The notes beneath the pieces are model-generated. The model did not search any database. It was not told the origin of the DNA and worked only from the letters and a program-made list of their open reading frames with translations. A DNA stretch of 44,054 nt from Iamia sp035575815. Its GTDB lineage: Bacteria; Actinomycetota; Acidimicrobiia; Acidimicrobiales; Iamiaceae. The stretch spans positions 1 through 44,054 of the forward strand of contig NZ_DATLXO010000062.1 in assembly GCF_035575815.1 (NCBI RefSeq), in the 5' to 3' direction. Both the position numbers and the translations under genes were made by a program. Of this stretch, positions 23,661-31,631 are shown one piece after another (the first letter of the stretch is position 1; each line of letters begins with the position of its first letter).

Positions 23661-25988
23661 TGGCTCGGGGTCGAAGCGGATCGGGGTCGACGGCGGGATC
23701 GGGGCCGGGTCCCACGACAGGGTGAAGCGGAAGCGGGCCGGGCCCTCGGACCACATGGGGAAGTTGGTCCCCCAGACGTTGTCGTGGAGGGCGATCCAGA
23801 TGCCCTCGGCCAGGTCGGGGGGCCTGGCCGCGGGGTCGAGCAGACGGGGACGGCCGGGGGCGATCAAAGGAGCGTCGAGGGTCCGCAGAGCCAGGGTGCC
23901 CTCCGGGCTGGGCCAGCGCACCCCTTCCCCCACGGCGTGGAGGTGCTGTCCGCCGCCGGGCACCACGTCGAGGGGCGACACGTCCTGGCCCAGCTTGTCG
24001 AGGACCATGGTCCCGGGGCGCTCGACCAGGGGACGGACACCCAACCAGGTGGCCTCGGGCAGTCGGTTGGCCGGCTTGTCGCCCCAGCGCAGCTCGAGGC
24101 TGAGCGTGGACGGTCCCTCCGGCGGGCTGACGTCGCTCAGGTAGAGCGTGGCCTCGGCCGGGGCGCCCGAGCGCGTCGCCGCCTCGGCCGGGAGCCGCAG
24201 CCGCACCACTAGGGCCTCCACCGCGCGCTGCTCAGCGCGACCCTCGCCCGCGCCGCCCAGCCCGAAGTCACCGGCGGTACCGGGGTCCGCGCCCGAAGCT
24301 CCTTCGCCGGGCCCGACCACCGCACTCCCCGCACCACCGCCACCCGACCCGGCAACCGCGCTCTCAGCCCCACCACCGCCGAGCCCGACCGCCTCGTCCG
24401 AAGCTCCTTCGCCGGGCCCGACCACGGCGCCCGAAGCCCCACCGCCGCCGGCCGCCTCATCGCTTGCGGCGACCCGGCCGGCCCCACGGCGGGACGACCA
24501 GCGCTCGCCGAGGTGCACGCCGGCGGCCTCGGGCTCCCACCAGGCGGAGGTCGCGCCGGCGGCGTCGATGCCGGGCTTGGTGTTGTCCTGCACGGCCCAC
24601 CACTCATCGTCGGGGAGGGCGTGCACGTAGGCACCGAGGTAGCGGTCGTAGTCCGCCCCCGAGAAGGCCTGGTGGGCTAGCAGGGCGACCGGGTGATCGG
24701 CGTCGGCGAGGGCCCGGCCCGACACCCGGTCGACGAGGTGGGTGATGGCCCCGGTCACCGGGTCGATCTCGATCTCCCAGCAGCCGACGGTGGTCGGCCG
24801 GTCGGCGGGAACCTCGTCGCCCGCTCCCCACGCCGGCACGGGCGAGCGCAGCGCCGAGAGCGCAGCCCCGGCCGCCCGGCGCAGGCCGTCGCTTTCGATG
24901 GCCGCGACGGCGGCATCGACATAGGCGCGCTGTTCGGCCCAGGATGCCTCGTAGGCTTGGGTGCGAGGTTCGGCGCGCAGAGCCGGCAGCGTGGCGCGCG
25001 ACCATCGCTCCCGGTCGGGCAGGTGGGTCTTCTCGTCGAGCCCCCACGTGTGCTCGGCGACGAGCAAAAGGTTCTCGTGGAAGCCGCGAAGACGCGAGTC
25101 GTCGGGCGCCACCATCCCGGCCGCCAGCCACGACCGCCGGACCCGCAGCAGCTCGCGGTAGGCCGCGACCTTCTGCGGGTCCGATCCGACGCCGTGGACC
25201 CAGGTGTCGCCGATCTCGGCGGTGACCACCGGTAGCTCCGCGACGACGGGCCGGATCGTCTCAGCGAAGGCATCGAGTGTGGAGCCCCGCACCTGGGCCC
25301 CGGGCACCCGGTCACGCCACGACGCGAAGCCAGCGAGGACCTCGTCGACACCGGGCGGGCCCAGGTTGTCGCCGGCGTGGGCGAAGGCCAGGCGGTGCGG
25401 TGAGCCTGGCACCTCGGTGAGGTCGCCGTAGCCGCCAGCCTGGTAGACGACGGTGACCTCGGACCCGTCGGGGCTTCGCCACCGGAAGCACGGGGGCACG
25501 TCGGGGACGGTGGCCACCGGGTTCACGCCGACGTGGAGCAGCTCGACGCCAGCCGCAGCGAGGAGCGGCACCAGACCTCGGGTGTGGCCGGGGACGTCGG
25601 TGAGCTTGGCCGCGACCGTGCGGCGATCGAAGCGGTGGTCGAGGCGGGCGGAGAGGGCCAGGCCGGCCTCGATGAGCGGCGCATCGCACAGCTCGGTGTG
25701 GGTGGTGAACGGCAGCGCGTGCCAGGCCAGGTCGCCGGCCTCGATGGCCGCCTCCGCGGCGGCCCGGCCGACGGCGTGGGTGCGCTCGAGGAAGGTGTGG
25801 ACCAGCCACGAGCCCGTGGTCCAGACGAAGCGCTCGGGTCCGCCTCGGGATCGCAGCTCGGCACCCAGGGCGAGTGCGGCGGGGATGTAGCGCTCGACGT
25901 AGGTGTCGACGACCTCGGAGGCCAGCGCGGTGAAGCCCACGTCGAGGTGGGTCTTGGCCACCAGGTGCACGGTCGGTCGGTCGCTCAC
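23655..25988 (-). CDS. GH38-like glycoside hydrolase (DUF5054-type)
   Basis: A 777-residue protein. The opening VHLVAKTHLDVGFT carries the His14-x-Asp16 pair that binds zinc in GH38 alpha-mannosidases; relatives are usually labelled DUF5054. TDVPGHTRGLVPLL and IGDTWVHGVGSDPQ follow, in the catalytic half; the second half is beta-rich (ITHLVDRVSGRALADAD). No signal peptide is seen. A Gly/Ala-rich insertion (residues about 506-584, GGGGASGAVVGPGEGAS-like repeats) breaks the C-terminal half and is encoded partly by a 27-base direct repeat. The frame is open 570 bases further upstream, but the GTG at 25988 opens the conserved fold. It diverges from the GH36 gene, suggesting joint use of a galactose/mannose-containing glycan. 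The exact substrate is unknown. Confidence 0.8.
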   Translation of the reverse strand: MSDRPTVHLVAKTHLDVGFTALASEVVDTYVERYIPAALALGAELRSRGGPERFVWTTGSWLVHTFLERTHAVGRAAAEAAIEAGDLAWHALPFTTHTELCDAPLIEAGLALSARLDHRFDRRTVAAKLTDVPGHTRGLVPLLAAAGVELLHVGVNPVATVPDVPPCFRWRSPDGSEVTVVYQAGGYGDLTEVPGSPHRLAFAHAGDNLGPPGVDEVLAGFASWRDRVPGAQVRGSTLDAFAETIRPVVAELPVVTAEIGDTWVHGVGSDPQKVAAYRELLRVRRSWLAAGMVAPDDSRLRGFHENLLLVAEHTWGLDEKTHLPDRERWSRATLPALRAEPRTQAYEASWAEQRAYVDAAVAAIESDGLRRAAGAALSALRSPVPAWGAGDEVPADRPTTVGCWEIEIDPVTGAITHLVDRVSGRALADADHPVALLAHQAFSGADYDRYLGAYVHALPDDEWWAVQDNTKPGIDAAGATSAWWEPEAAGVHLGERWSSRRGAGRVAASDEAAGGGGASGAVVGPGEGASDEAVGLGGGGAESAVAGSGGGGAGSAVVGPGEGASGADPGTAGDFGLGGAGEGRAEQRAVEALVVRLRLPAEAATRSGAPAEATLYLSDVSPPEGPSTLSLELRWGDKPANRLPEATWLGVRPLVERPGTMVLDKLGQDVSPLDVVPGGGQHLHAVGEGVRWPSPEGTLALRTLDAPLIAPGRPRLLDPAARPPDLAEGIWIALHDNVWGTNFPMWSEGPARFRFTLSWDPAPIPPSTPIRFDPEPF
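24294..24425. repeat. Perfect 27-bp direct repeat within the GH38-like gene
   Basis: Bases 24294-24320 and 24399-24425 are identical. The 105-base period equals 35 codons, so copy-number change keeps the frame. Confidence 0.8.
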
Positions 25989-26039
25989 CGCCCCAGCCTG
26001 GCAGCCCGCCGGATCGTCTCGGACCGCTGCGCTCCTCGG

Positions 26040-26085
26040 TTCTGTCGGGCTCGCGCGGCACCCTCCGTGATTCACCGCAACAGAA
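26040..26085. repeat. Palindromic unit D1
   Basis: A 46-base unit with TTCTGT and ACAGAA ends, between the divergent GH38-like and GH36 genes. Same length and end pattern as B and E. Confidence 0.6.
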
Positions 26086-26109
26086 TGATCCCGGCCGACC
26101 TCCTCTCCG

Positions 26110-26160
26110 TGCTGTCGGACCCCCGGGACCACCCGCCGGCGGCCCAGTCCGGCGACAGAA
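26110..26160. repeat. Palindromic unit D2
   Basis: A 51-base unit with ends TGCTGTCG and CGACAGAA (7 of 8 paired). A further hairpin with GGTCC/GGACC arms follows at about 26176-26210. Confidence 0.5.
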
Positions 26161-26255
26161 CGACCTCCGCCCTCCGGTCCGTCGCCGGCGAAGCCCACCG
26201 CGACAGGACCGATCACACACCCGGGCGGGTCGACGGATCGCGGCGGGCCGGCCGG

Positions 26256-26261
26256 TAGGGT
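26256..26261 (+). promoter_or_regulatory. -10 box of the GH36 gene, leaderless
   Basis: TAGGGT ends seven bases before the GTG at 26269, the same box as before the uvrD2-like gene. Confidence 0.5.
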
Positions 26262-26268
26262 CCGCGCC

Positions 26269-28305
26269 GTGAGAGCCGAGGCCCGCCACGGAACCGTCGA
26301 CCTGGTGGGCGAGGTGGCCGGGGTCCGCGCGTCCCTCCCCCGGGTGACGTACCGGGTGTCGGGGCGTCCGGTGGCCTTCGCCCCGCCTCGCCTCGACGGA
26401 CCGCCCGACGGGCCGTGGACCGCCGAGGACGACCACCTCCGACTGACCCTCTCGGCCCGGCCCGCCGTCGGGCCGGGGGTCGATGGCCTCGTGCTGCGCC
26501 TGGCGGTCACCGTGGTCGGACCCACGTCGGTGCGCCTCGACGACGCCACGCTGCTCGCCACCGGCGGTCCGGCCGGGTTGCGGCTCGGCGCCGGCCCCGG
26601 CGACTGGTCTCTCTACCGCAACGGGTGGAGCTCGTGGTCGAACGCCCGTGCGTTCCGCATGGACGAGGGTGACCCCGACCCCTGGTTCTTCGCCGTCTCG
26701 AAGACCACGCTCGACCCCGACACGCCCCGCAGCGGTGAGCCGGGCCGCTTCCGCAGCGAGCTGGTGGCCGGCCTGGCCGACCGGGGCGGCTCGGGCGGGC
26801 TCGTGCTCGGCTTCATCGGCGGGGCCCGCTGCCTCTCGGTGATCGACCTCGCAGTCGACGTCCCCGGCGGACGGCTGGCGGCTGACGACCCCAGCGCCGG
26901 CCGCCTCGCCGAGCTGGCGGCCACCTGCCGCTTCGACGGCATCACGGTCGAGCCCGGTACGACGACCGCCACCGAGGACCTGCTCGTGGCGGACGGACCG
27001 GACCCCATCACCCTGCTCGAGGGGTGGGCCGCCGCCCTGGGCGCGGCCCAGTCGGCCCGGGTGCCGGCCCGGCCACCGCACGGCTGGTGCTCGTGGTACT
27101 ACCACTACGCCAAGGTCACCGAGGCCGACGTCCAGCGCGCGCTGCGCTCGGCCGACGCCGTCGCCGGTGACGTGCCCCTCGGCTACGTGATGATCGACGA
27201 CGGCCACCAAGCCGCCATCGGCGACTGGCTGGCCACCAACGCCAAGTTCGGGTCCGGAATGGCCTCGCTGGCCGCCGACATCCGGGCCACCGGGCGCGAT
27301 GCGGGCATCTGGCTGGCGCCGTTCCTCGTCGACCACGGCAGCGACGTGGCCCGGGCCCACCCCGACTGGCTCCTGCGCGACGAGGCCGGCGCGCCCGTCA
27401 CCGCCCTGTGGAACCCGCAGTGGAACCCCCTCCACGGCCAGTGGGTCCTCGATTGCACGAAGCCCGAGGTGATCGCCCACCTCACCGAGGTCGCCCGCAC
27501 CCTCAGCGCGGACTGGGGCTACCGGGTGCTCAAGCTCGACTTCTGCTACGCCGCCGCCCTACCCGGACGACGCCACGACCCGACCCTGACCCGGGCCGAG
27601 GCCCTGCGCGTCGGCCTCGACGCGATCCGCCACGGGGCCGGAGAGGACGCCGTACTGATCGGTTGCGGCCTGCCCCTCGGTCCTGCGGTGGGGGTCGTTG
27701 ACGCCATGCGCATCGGCACCGACGTTGCCCCCACCTGGGGCGGGAAGGTGACCCGCTGGGCCACCTCGGACCAGGGCGGCCTCTCCACTCGCGTGGCCAT
27801 GCGCAACACGCTCACGCGAGCCTTCCTGCACGGCCACCTGTGGTCCAACGACCCCGACTGCGTCATGGTCCGCACCGACCGCACCCGTCTCACCGACGCC
27901 GAGGTGCGCTTCCTCGTCGCTGCTGTCGCCCTCACCGACGGCATGATCGTGTCGTCGGACCAGCTCGACCGGGTCCCGCCCGAGCGCCTCGACCTGCTGC
28001 GCCTGTGCCACGAGCTGGCCGGCGGGCGCTGCCGGGTGGTCGACCTCTTCGCCGGGCCCGAGCCCGAGACCGTCACCTCCACCAAGGCCGACGAGGTGCT
28101 CTGGGGACGGTTCCACTGGGGCGATGCCCCCGTCCGCGCCACCGTCGAGCTCGACGGACCGGAGTGGGAGCGTCTCGGCCTGGAGCGCCCCACCGAGGTC
28201 GTGGAGGCCTTCACCGGGGCCCGCCTGGCGGTGCGCGGCACGCGGGTCGACCTCGGCGTGCTCGAGCCCCACGACGCCCGCGTGCTGCGCCTCCCCCGCC
28301 GCTGA
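26269..28305 (+). CDS. Alpha-galactosidase, GH36 family
   Basis: A 678-residue glycoside hydrolase that releases terminal alpha-linked galactose. An N-terminal beta-sandwich (about 1-265) precedes the barrel, which contains GWCSWYYHYAKVTE, YVMIDDGHQAAIGDW, AGIWLAPFLVDHGSDV, the nucleophile motif VLKLDFCYAA (D424) and the acid/base motif MRIGTDVAP (D485). A C-terminal beta domain completes the family layout. No signal peptide is seen, so it acts on imported oligosaccharides. Start GTG at 26269 is supported by the promoter box. It diverges from the GH38-like gene across an intergenic region with D-type palindromic repeats. Alpha-N-acetylgalactosaminidase activity cannot be excluded. Confidence 0.9.
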   Translation: MRAEARHGTVDLVGEVAGVRASLPRVTYRVSGRPVAFAPPRLDGPPDGPWTAEDDHLRLTLSARPAVGPGVDGLVLRLAVTVVGPTSVRLDDATLLATGGPAGLRLGAGPGDWSLYRNGWSSWSNARAFRMDEGDPDPWFFAVSKTTLDPDTPRSGEPGRFRSELVAGLADRGGSGGLVLGFIGGARCLSVIDLAVDVPGGRLAADDPSAGRLAELAATCRFDGITVEPGTTTATEDLLVADGPDPITLLEGWAAALGAAQSARVPARPPHGWCSWYYHYAKVTEADVQRALRSADAVAGDVPLGYVMIDDGHQAAIGDWLATNAKFGSGMASLAADIRATGRDAGIWLAPFLVDHGSDVARAHPDWLLRDEAGAPVTALWNPQWNPLHGQWVLDCTKPEVIAHLTEVARTLSADWGYRVLKLDFCYAAALPGRRHDPTLTRAEALRVGLDAIRHGAGEDAVLIGCGLPLGPAVGVVDAMRIGTDVAPTWGGKVTRWATSDQGGLSTRVAMRNTLTRAFLHGHLWSNDPDCVMVRTDRTRLTDAEVRFLVAAVALTDGMIVSSDQLDRVPPERLDLLRLCHELAGGRCRVVDLFAGPEPETVTSTKADEVLWGRFHWGDAPVRATVELDGPEWERLGLERPTEVVEAFTGARLAVRGTRVDLGVLEPHDARVLRLPRR

Positions 28306-28325
28306 GCGGCCGAGAGGCGACACCG

Positions 28326-28371
28326 TTCTGACGCGGTGGGGCGCTCACCCGCGCACCTGGCCGCGTCAGAA
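28326..28371. repeat. Palindromic unit E
   Basis: A 46-base unit with perfect 11-base arms TTCTGACGCGG and CCGCGTCAGAA, 20 bases after the GH36 stop. It could act as a terminator stem, but there is no T-tract. Confidence 0.75.
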
Positions 28372-28515
28372 GCGAGAACGACCTCGAGCCGTCCATCGTG
28401 GGTCCACCCCTGTCCCGGGCGGGGCGGGATCCGAACGCCGCGGCCATGGGACGGAGGTGCCACCCGCGGCCGGCGCACGATCCCGTCGCGACCGAGCCGG
28501 AGCGCGCCGGGTCCC

Positions 28516-28521
28516 TAACCT
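28516..28521 (+). promoter_or_regulatory. -10 box of the GH16 gene, leaderless
   Basis: TAACCT ends six bases before the GTG at 28528, favouring that start over the ATG immediately after it. Confidence 0.45.
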
Positions 28522-28527
28522 GCGGTC

Positions 28528-29574
28528 GTGATGGAGACCGAGGCGCAGCCGGCCGCTCCGGGCCCACCGGACGAGGGCGAGGCAACGCGCCCGTCGCGAC
28601 CGCGACGGCGCCCGGCCGTGGGCGTCGCCGCCGCTCTCGCCGCCGTGGCATGCGTCGCCGTCGGCGCCCTGGTGTGGCGGTCCACCTCGTCCGACCCGCG
28701 ACCCTCGGGCGAGGTCGCGTCGGAGCCCGGGTGGGCGCTCACCTTCTCCGACGAGTTCGACGGCGAGCAGGTCGACGAGGCCAAGTGGTACGTCGCCGAC
28801 GAGCGGCGGGGCGACGAGGTGGAGTCGCCGAAGCAGTCGACGTGCCCCCGCGAGCAGAACGTCTCGGTCACCGACGGGCGCCTGGTGATGCGGACCCAGC
28901 GGGCCGACGGCGCGTGTGCCGGAGGCCAGGCCCACAGCGGTGCCGGCCTCAACACCGCCGACCGCTTCGAGCAGGCCGGCGGGCGCTTCGAGGTCCGCGC
29001 CCGGTGGACGCACCCGGGCAACTACCTGTGGGGCGGCTTCTGGACCCACGGCAACACCGGGCCGTCGTGGACCCGGGAGAACCCGAGCGAGATCGACGTG
29101 TTCGAGTACATCGGCAAGGACGCCGAGCCCAACCTCAGCCGTTTCAAGCCCGCCATCCACTACGACTACACGTGCGACGGCACCTGCGGCGTGCAGAGCA
29201 TGGCGCACCAGCCCTACGACGTGACCGAGTGGCACACCTACGCCGTCGAGTGGCGCCCGACGGAGGTGGCCGACCCGACCACGATGCAGATCCGCTTCTC
29301 GTTGGACGACCGCCTGATCACGGTGTTCGACCGGGACGGCGCGTGGCGGGTGGAGCCCGATGGCCGCCGCGTTCAGGAGATCGAGGGCGGGTGGGAGAAC
29401 GGGGCGGCACCGTTCCCCAACCCCTTCGGGCTCGATCGACCCCACCGCCTGGTGCTGTCGGCCTGGGTCGGCGCGCCGGGCGTCGACCCCGCCACCGTCG
29501 CCGCCGGCTTCGCCCCGTCCGGCGGCGAGGCCGCCCTCGAGGTCGACCACGTCCGCGTCTACGCCTGGCGCTGA
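28528..29574 (+). CDS. Membrane-anchored or secreted GH16 endo-beta-glucanase-like enzyme
   Basis: A 348-residue glycoside hydrolase of clan B (laminarinase, lichenase, agarase relatives). Residues 1-35 are Pro/Arg-rich and cytoplasmic, and 36-50 (VGVAAALAAVACVAVGALV region) form a signal anchor. The GH16 domain starts at WALTFSDEFDGEQVDEAKW and holds the catalytic E-x-D-x-x-E motif in PSEIDVFEYIG (E188, D190, E193). A WTHPGNYLWGGFWTHG segment lines the cleft, and the C-terminal LEVDHVRVYAWR strand is typical. Cysteines in STCPRE, GACAGG and YTCDGTCG suggest disulfides. It probably cleaves an external beta-glucan or similar glycan. Its 3' end faces cysC across a C-type repeat doublet. Confidence 0.92.
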   Translation: MMETEAQPAAPGPPDEGEATRPSRPRRRPAVGVAAALAAVACVAVGALVWRSTSSDPRPSGEVASEPGWALTFSDEFDGEQVDEAKWYVADERRGDEVESPKQSTCPREQNVSVTDGRLVMRTQRADGACAGGQAHSGAGLNTADRFEQAGGRFEVRARWTHPGNYLWGGFWTHGNTGPSWTRENPSEIDVFEYIGKDAEPNLSRFKPAIHYDYTCDGTCGVQSMAHQPYDVTEWHTYAVEWRPTEVADPTTMQIRFSLDDRLITVFDRDGAWRVEPDGRRVQEIEGGWENGAAPFPNPFGLDRPHRLVLSAWVGAPGVDPATVAAGFAPSGGEAALEVDHVRVYAWR

Positions 29575-29609
29575 CGCCGTCGCCGTGGATCCGGGTCGGA
29601 GCGGGGCCT

Positions 29610-29657
29610 GAAACCGCCACCACGGTGGGTCGCACGACCCCAGGAGGGCGGCAGTTT
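29610..29657. repeat. Palindromic unit C1
   Basis: Ends GAAACCGCC and GGCGGCAGTTT pair imperfectly, in a 48-base unit between convergent GH16 and cysC. Confidence 0.65.
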
Positions 29658-29690
29658 GGTGATCCAGGTCCGGCCCTGGCGACCGGGCCC

Positions 29691-29737
29691 GAAACCGCCA
29701 CCATCGTGCGCTCCACGGCCCCACCAGGACGGCAGTT
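29691..29737. repeat. Palindromic unit C2
   Basis: A 47-base direct copy of C1 starting GAAACCGCCACC and ending GACGGCAGTTC. With C1 it forms a doublet with nothing inserted. Confidence 0.65.
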
Positions 29738-29751
29738 CGCTGGTTCGTCGG

Positions 29752-30333
29752 TCAGAGCAGAAGCAGGAGGAGGGCGTGCACCGCAGCGGCCTGCGCGGCG
29801 GGGTCGCCGTCAGCGGGGGTGAGCACCACATCGGGGGCCTCGGGAGCCTCATAGGGGTCGTCGACGCCGGTGAACCCGGTGATCTCGCCGGCGCGTGCCT
29901 TGGCGTAGAGGCCCTTGACGTCACGCCGCTCGCACTCCTCGATGGGGGTGTCGACGAAGACCTCGACGAAGGGCACCCCGGCGGCGACGTGGGCGGCGCG
30001 GGCCGACTCGCGCCCGGCGCGGTAGGGCGAGATGAGCGGCACCAGGGCGACCACGCCGGCATCGGCGAGCAGCAGCGCCACCTCACCCGCCCGCCGGACG
30101 TTCTCATCCCTATCGACCGTCGAGAAGCCGAGGTCCGCGTTGAGGCCGTGGCGGAGGTTGTCGCCATCGAGGCGGTAGGCGGGACGGCCCTCATCGACGA
30201 GCAGCCGCTCGAGAGCCACGGCCACCGACGACTTCCCCGAGCCCGAGAGGCCGGTGAGCCACACCGTCGCCCCGCGATGGGGCCGCTCGGCGCGCCCCAC
30301 CTCCCCCCCGTGCCAGGTGACGTTGGTCGACAT
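29752..30333 (-). CDS. cysC: Adenylyl-sulfate kinase
   Basis: A 193-residue APS kinase that phosphorylates adenylyl sulfate to PAPS. The P-loop is WLTGLSGSGKSSVA; YRLDGDNLRHGLNADLGFS is the substrate-binding segment with the D-G-D-N motif; PFVEVFVDTPIEECERRD and KGLYAKARAGEI(TG)FTG form the lid region. It is free-standing, not fused to CysN. It lies directly after cysN and is presumably in the cysDNC operon, but with a 50-base gap occupied by a 15-codon micro-frame. The C-terminus ends in a run of leucines. Confidence 0.95.
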   Translation of the reverse strand: MSTNVTWHGGEVGRAERPHRGATVWLTGLSGSGKSSVAVALERLLVDEGRPAYRLDGDNLRHGLNADLGFSTVDRDENVRRAGEVALLLADAGVVALVPLISPYRAGRESARAAHVAAGVPFVEVFVDTPIEECERRDVKGLYAKARAGEITGFTGVDDPYEAPEAPDVVLTPADGDPAAQAAAVHALLLLLL

Positions 30334-30336
30334 GGC

Positions 30337-30384
30337 CTACAGGATCATCCCTGCGGCGCCAGCCGAGGACAGCATCTGCACCAT
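30337..30384 (-). other. 15-codon micro-frame between cysN and cysC
   Basis: Minus strand ATG at 30384 overlaps the cysN stop (TGATG) and reads MVQMLSSAGAAGMIL before a TAG three bases upstream of the cysC ATG. Its ending GMIL repeats the last four residues of CysN (AGGMIL), so the gap arose by a small duplication of the cysN 3' end. It may keep ribosomes moving from cysN to cysC. Confidence 0.3.
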
Positions 30385-31631
30385 CACAGGATCATCCCGC
30401 CCGCCACAGTCGCGTTGGTGTCCTCGTCGATGAGGATGAAGCTGCCGGTGGTCCGGTTGCGCCGGTAGTCGTCGGCGAAGAGCGGCAGCGTGGTCCGGAG
30501 GGTGACCCGGCCGATCTCGTTGAGGCCGAGGCTGGTGGCGTCCTCGTCGCGGTGCAGCGTGTTGACGTCGAGGCGGTACTGGAGGTCCTTCACCAGCGCC
30601 CGGGCGGTGCGGGTGGTGTGCTTGATGGCCAGCTTGGTGCGCGGGGTCAGCGCCGAGGTCTCGTCCATCCAGCAGACCATGGCCTCGATGTCCTGGGTGA
30701 CCCGTGGCTGGTTGTGGGGCCGACAGATCATGTCGCCGCGGGAGATGTCGATCTCGTCGGTCAGGGTGATGGTCACCGACATCGGGGCGAAGGCCTCGTC
30801 GACCGGCCCGGCGGCGGTGTCGATGGCGCGCACCTTGGAGGTGAACCCCGACGGCAGCACCAGGACCTCGTCACCGGGCTTGAACCCGCCGCCGGCGACG
30901 GTGCCGGCGTAGCCCCGGTAGTCGGGCATCTCGTTCGAGTACGGCCGCAGGACGTACTGCACCGGGAAGCGGGCGTCGATGAGGTTGCGGTCACTGGCGA
31001 AGTGCACCTGCTCCATGTGGTGCAGCAGCGACGTGCCCTCGTACCAACCCATGTTGGCGCTGCGACCCACCACGTTGTCGCCCTGGAGGGCCGAGACGGG
31101 GATGCTGGTGAGGTCGCCGATGTCGAGCTTGGCTGCGAAGTCGCGGAACTCATCGGCGATCTCGAGGAAGCGCTCCTCGGACCAGTCGACGAGGTCCATC
31201 TTGTTGACGCAGAGCACGAGGTGTGGGATCTGCAGCAGCGACGAGAGGAAGGCGTGGCGCCGGGACTGCTCGACGAGGCCCTTGCGCGCGTCGACGAGGA
31301 TCAGGGCCAGGTCCGCGGTGGACGCCCCGGTGACCATGTTGCGCGTGTACTGGGTGTGCCCGGGGGTGTCGGCGATGATGAACTTGCGACGAGGGGTGGC
31401 GAAGTAGCGGTAGGCGACGTCGATGGTGATGCCCTGCTCGCGCTCGGCCCGCAGCCCGTCGGTGAGCAGCGCCAGGTTCGTGTACTCCGCCCCCATGCGC
31501 ACGCTCGTCGCCTCGATGGCATCGAGCTGGTCCTGGAAGATCGCCTTCGAGTCATAGAGCAAGCGCCCGATCAAGGTCGACTTGCCGTCATCGACAGACC
31601 CGGCGGTGGCCAGGCGAAGGAGCTCACTCAC
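30384..31631 (-). CDS. cysN: Sulfate adenylyltransferase subunit 1 (GTPase)
   Basis: A 415-residue translation-factor-like GTPase that drives APS synthesis by the CysD subunit. G1 is AGSVDDGKSTLIGRLLYD near the N-terminus, the switch II motif is ADTPGHTQYTRNM, and G4 is VNKMDLVDW. Beta-barrel domains II and III follow (FPVQYVLRPYSNEMPDYRGYAGTV and later). The protein lacks a fused APS kinase. GTG start at 31631 shares one base with the cysD stop (TAGTG), indicating translational coupling. It forms a complex with CysD in the cytoplasm. Confidence 0.97.
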   Translation of the reverse strand: MSELLRLATAGSVDDGKSTLIGRLLYDSKAIFQDQLDAIEATSVRMGAEYTNLALLTDGLRAEREQGITIDVAYRYFATPRRKFIIADTPGHTQYTRNMVTGASTADLALILVDARKGLVEQSRRHAFLSSLLQIPHLVLCVNKMDLVDWSEERFLEIADEFRDFAAKLDIGDLTSIPVSALQGDNVVGRSANMGWYEGTSLLHHMEQVHFASDRNLIDARFPVQYVLRPYSNEMPDYRGYAGTVAGGGFKPGDEVLVLPSGFTSKVRAIDTAAGPVDEAFAPMSVTITLTDEIDISRGDMICRPHNQPRVTQDIEAMVCWMDETSALTPRTKLAIKHTTRTARALVKDLQYRLDVNTLHRDEDATSLGLNEIGRVTLRTTLPLFADDYRRNRTTGSFILIDEDTNATVAGGMIL

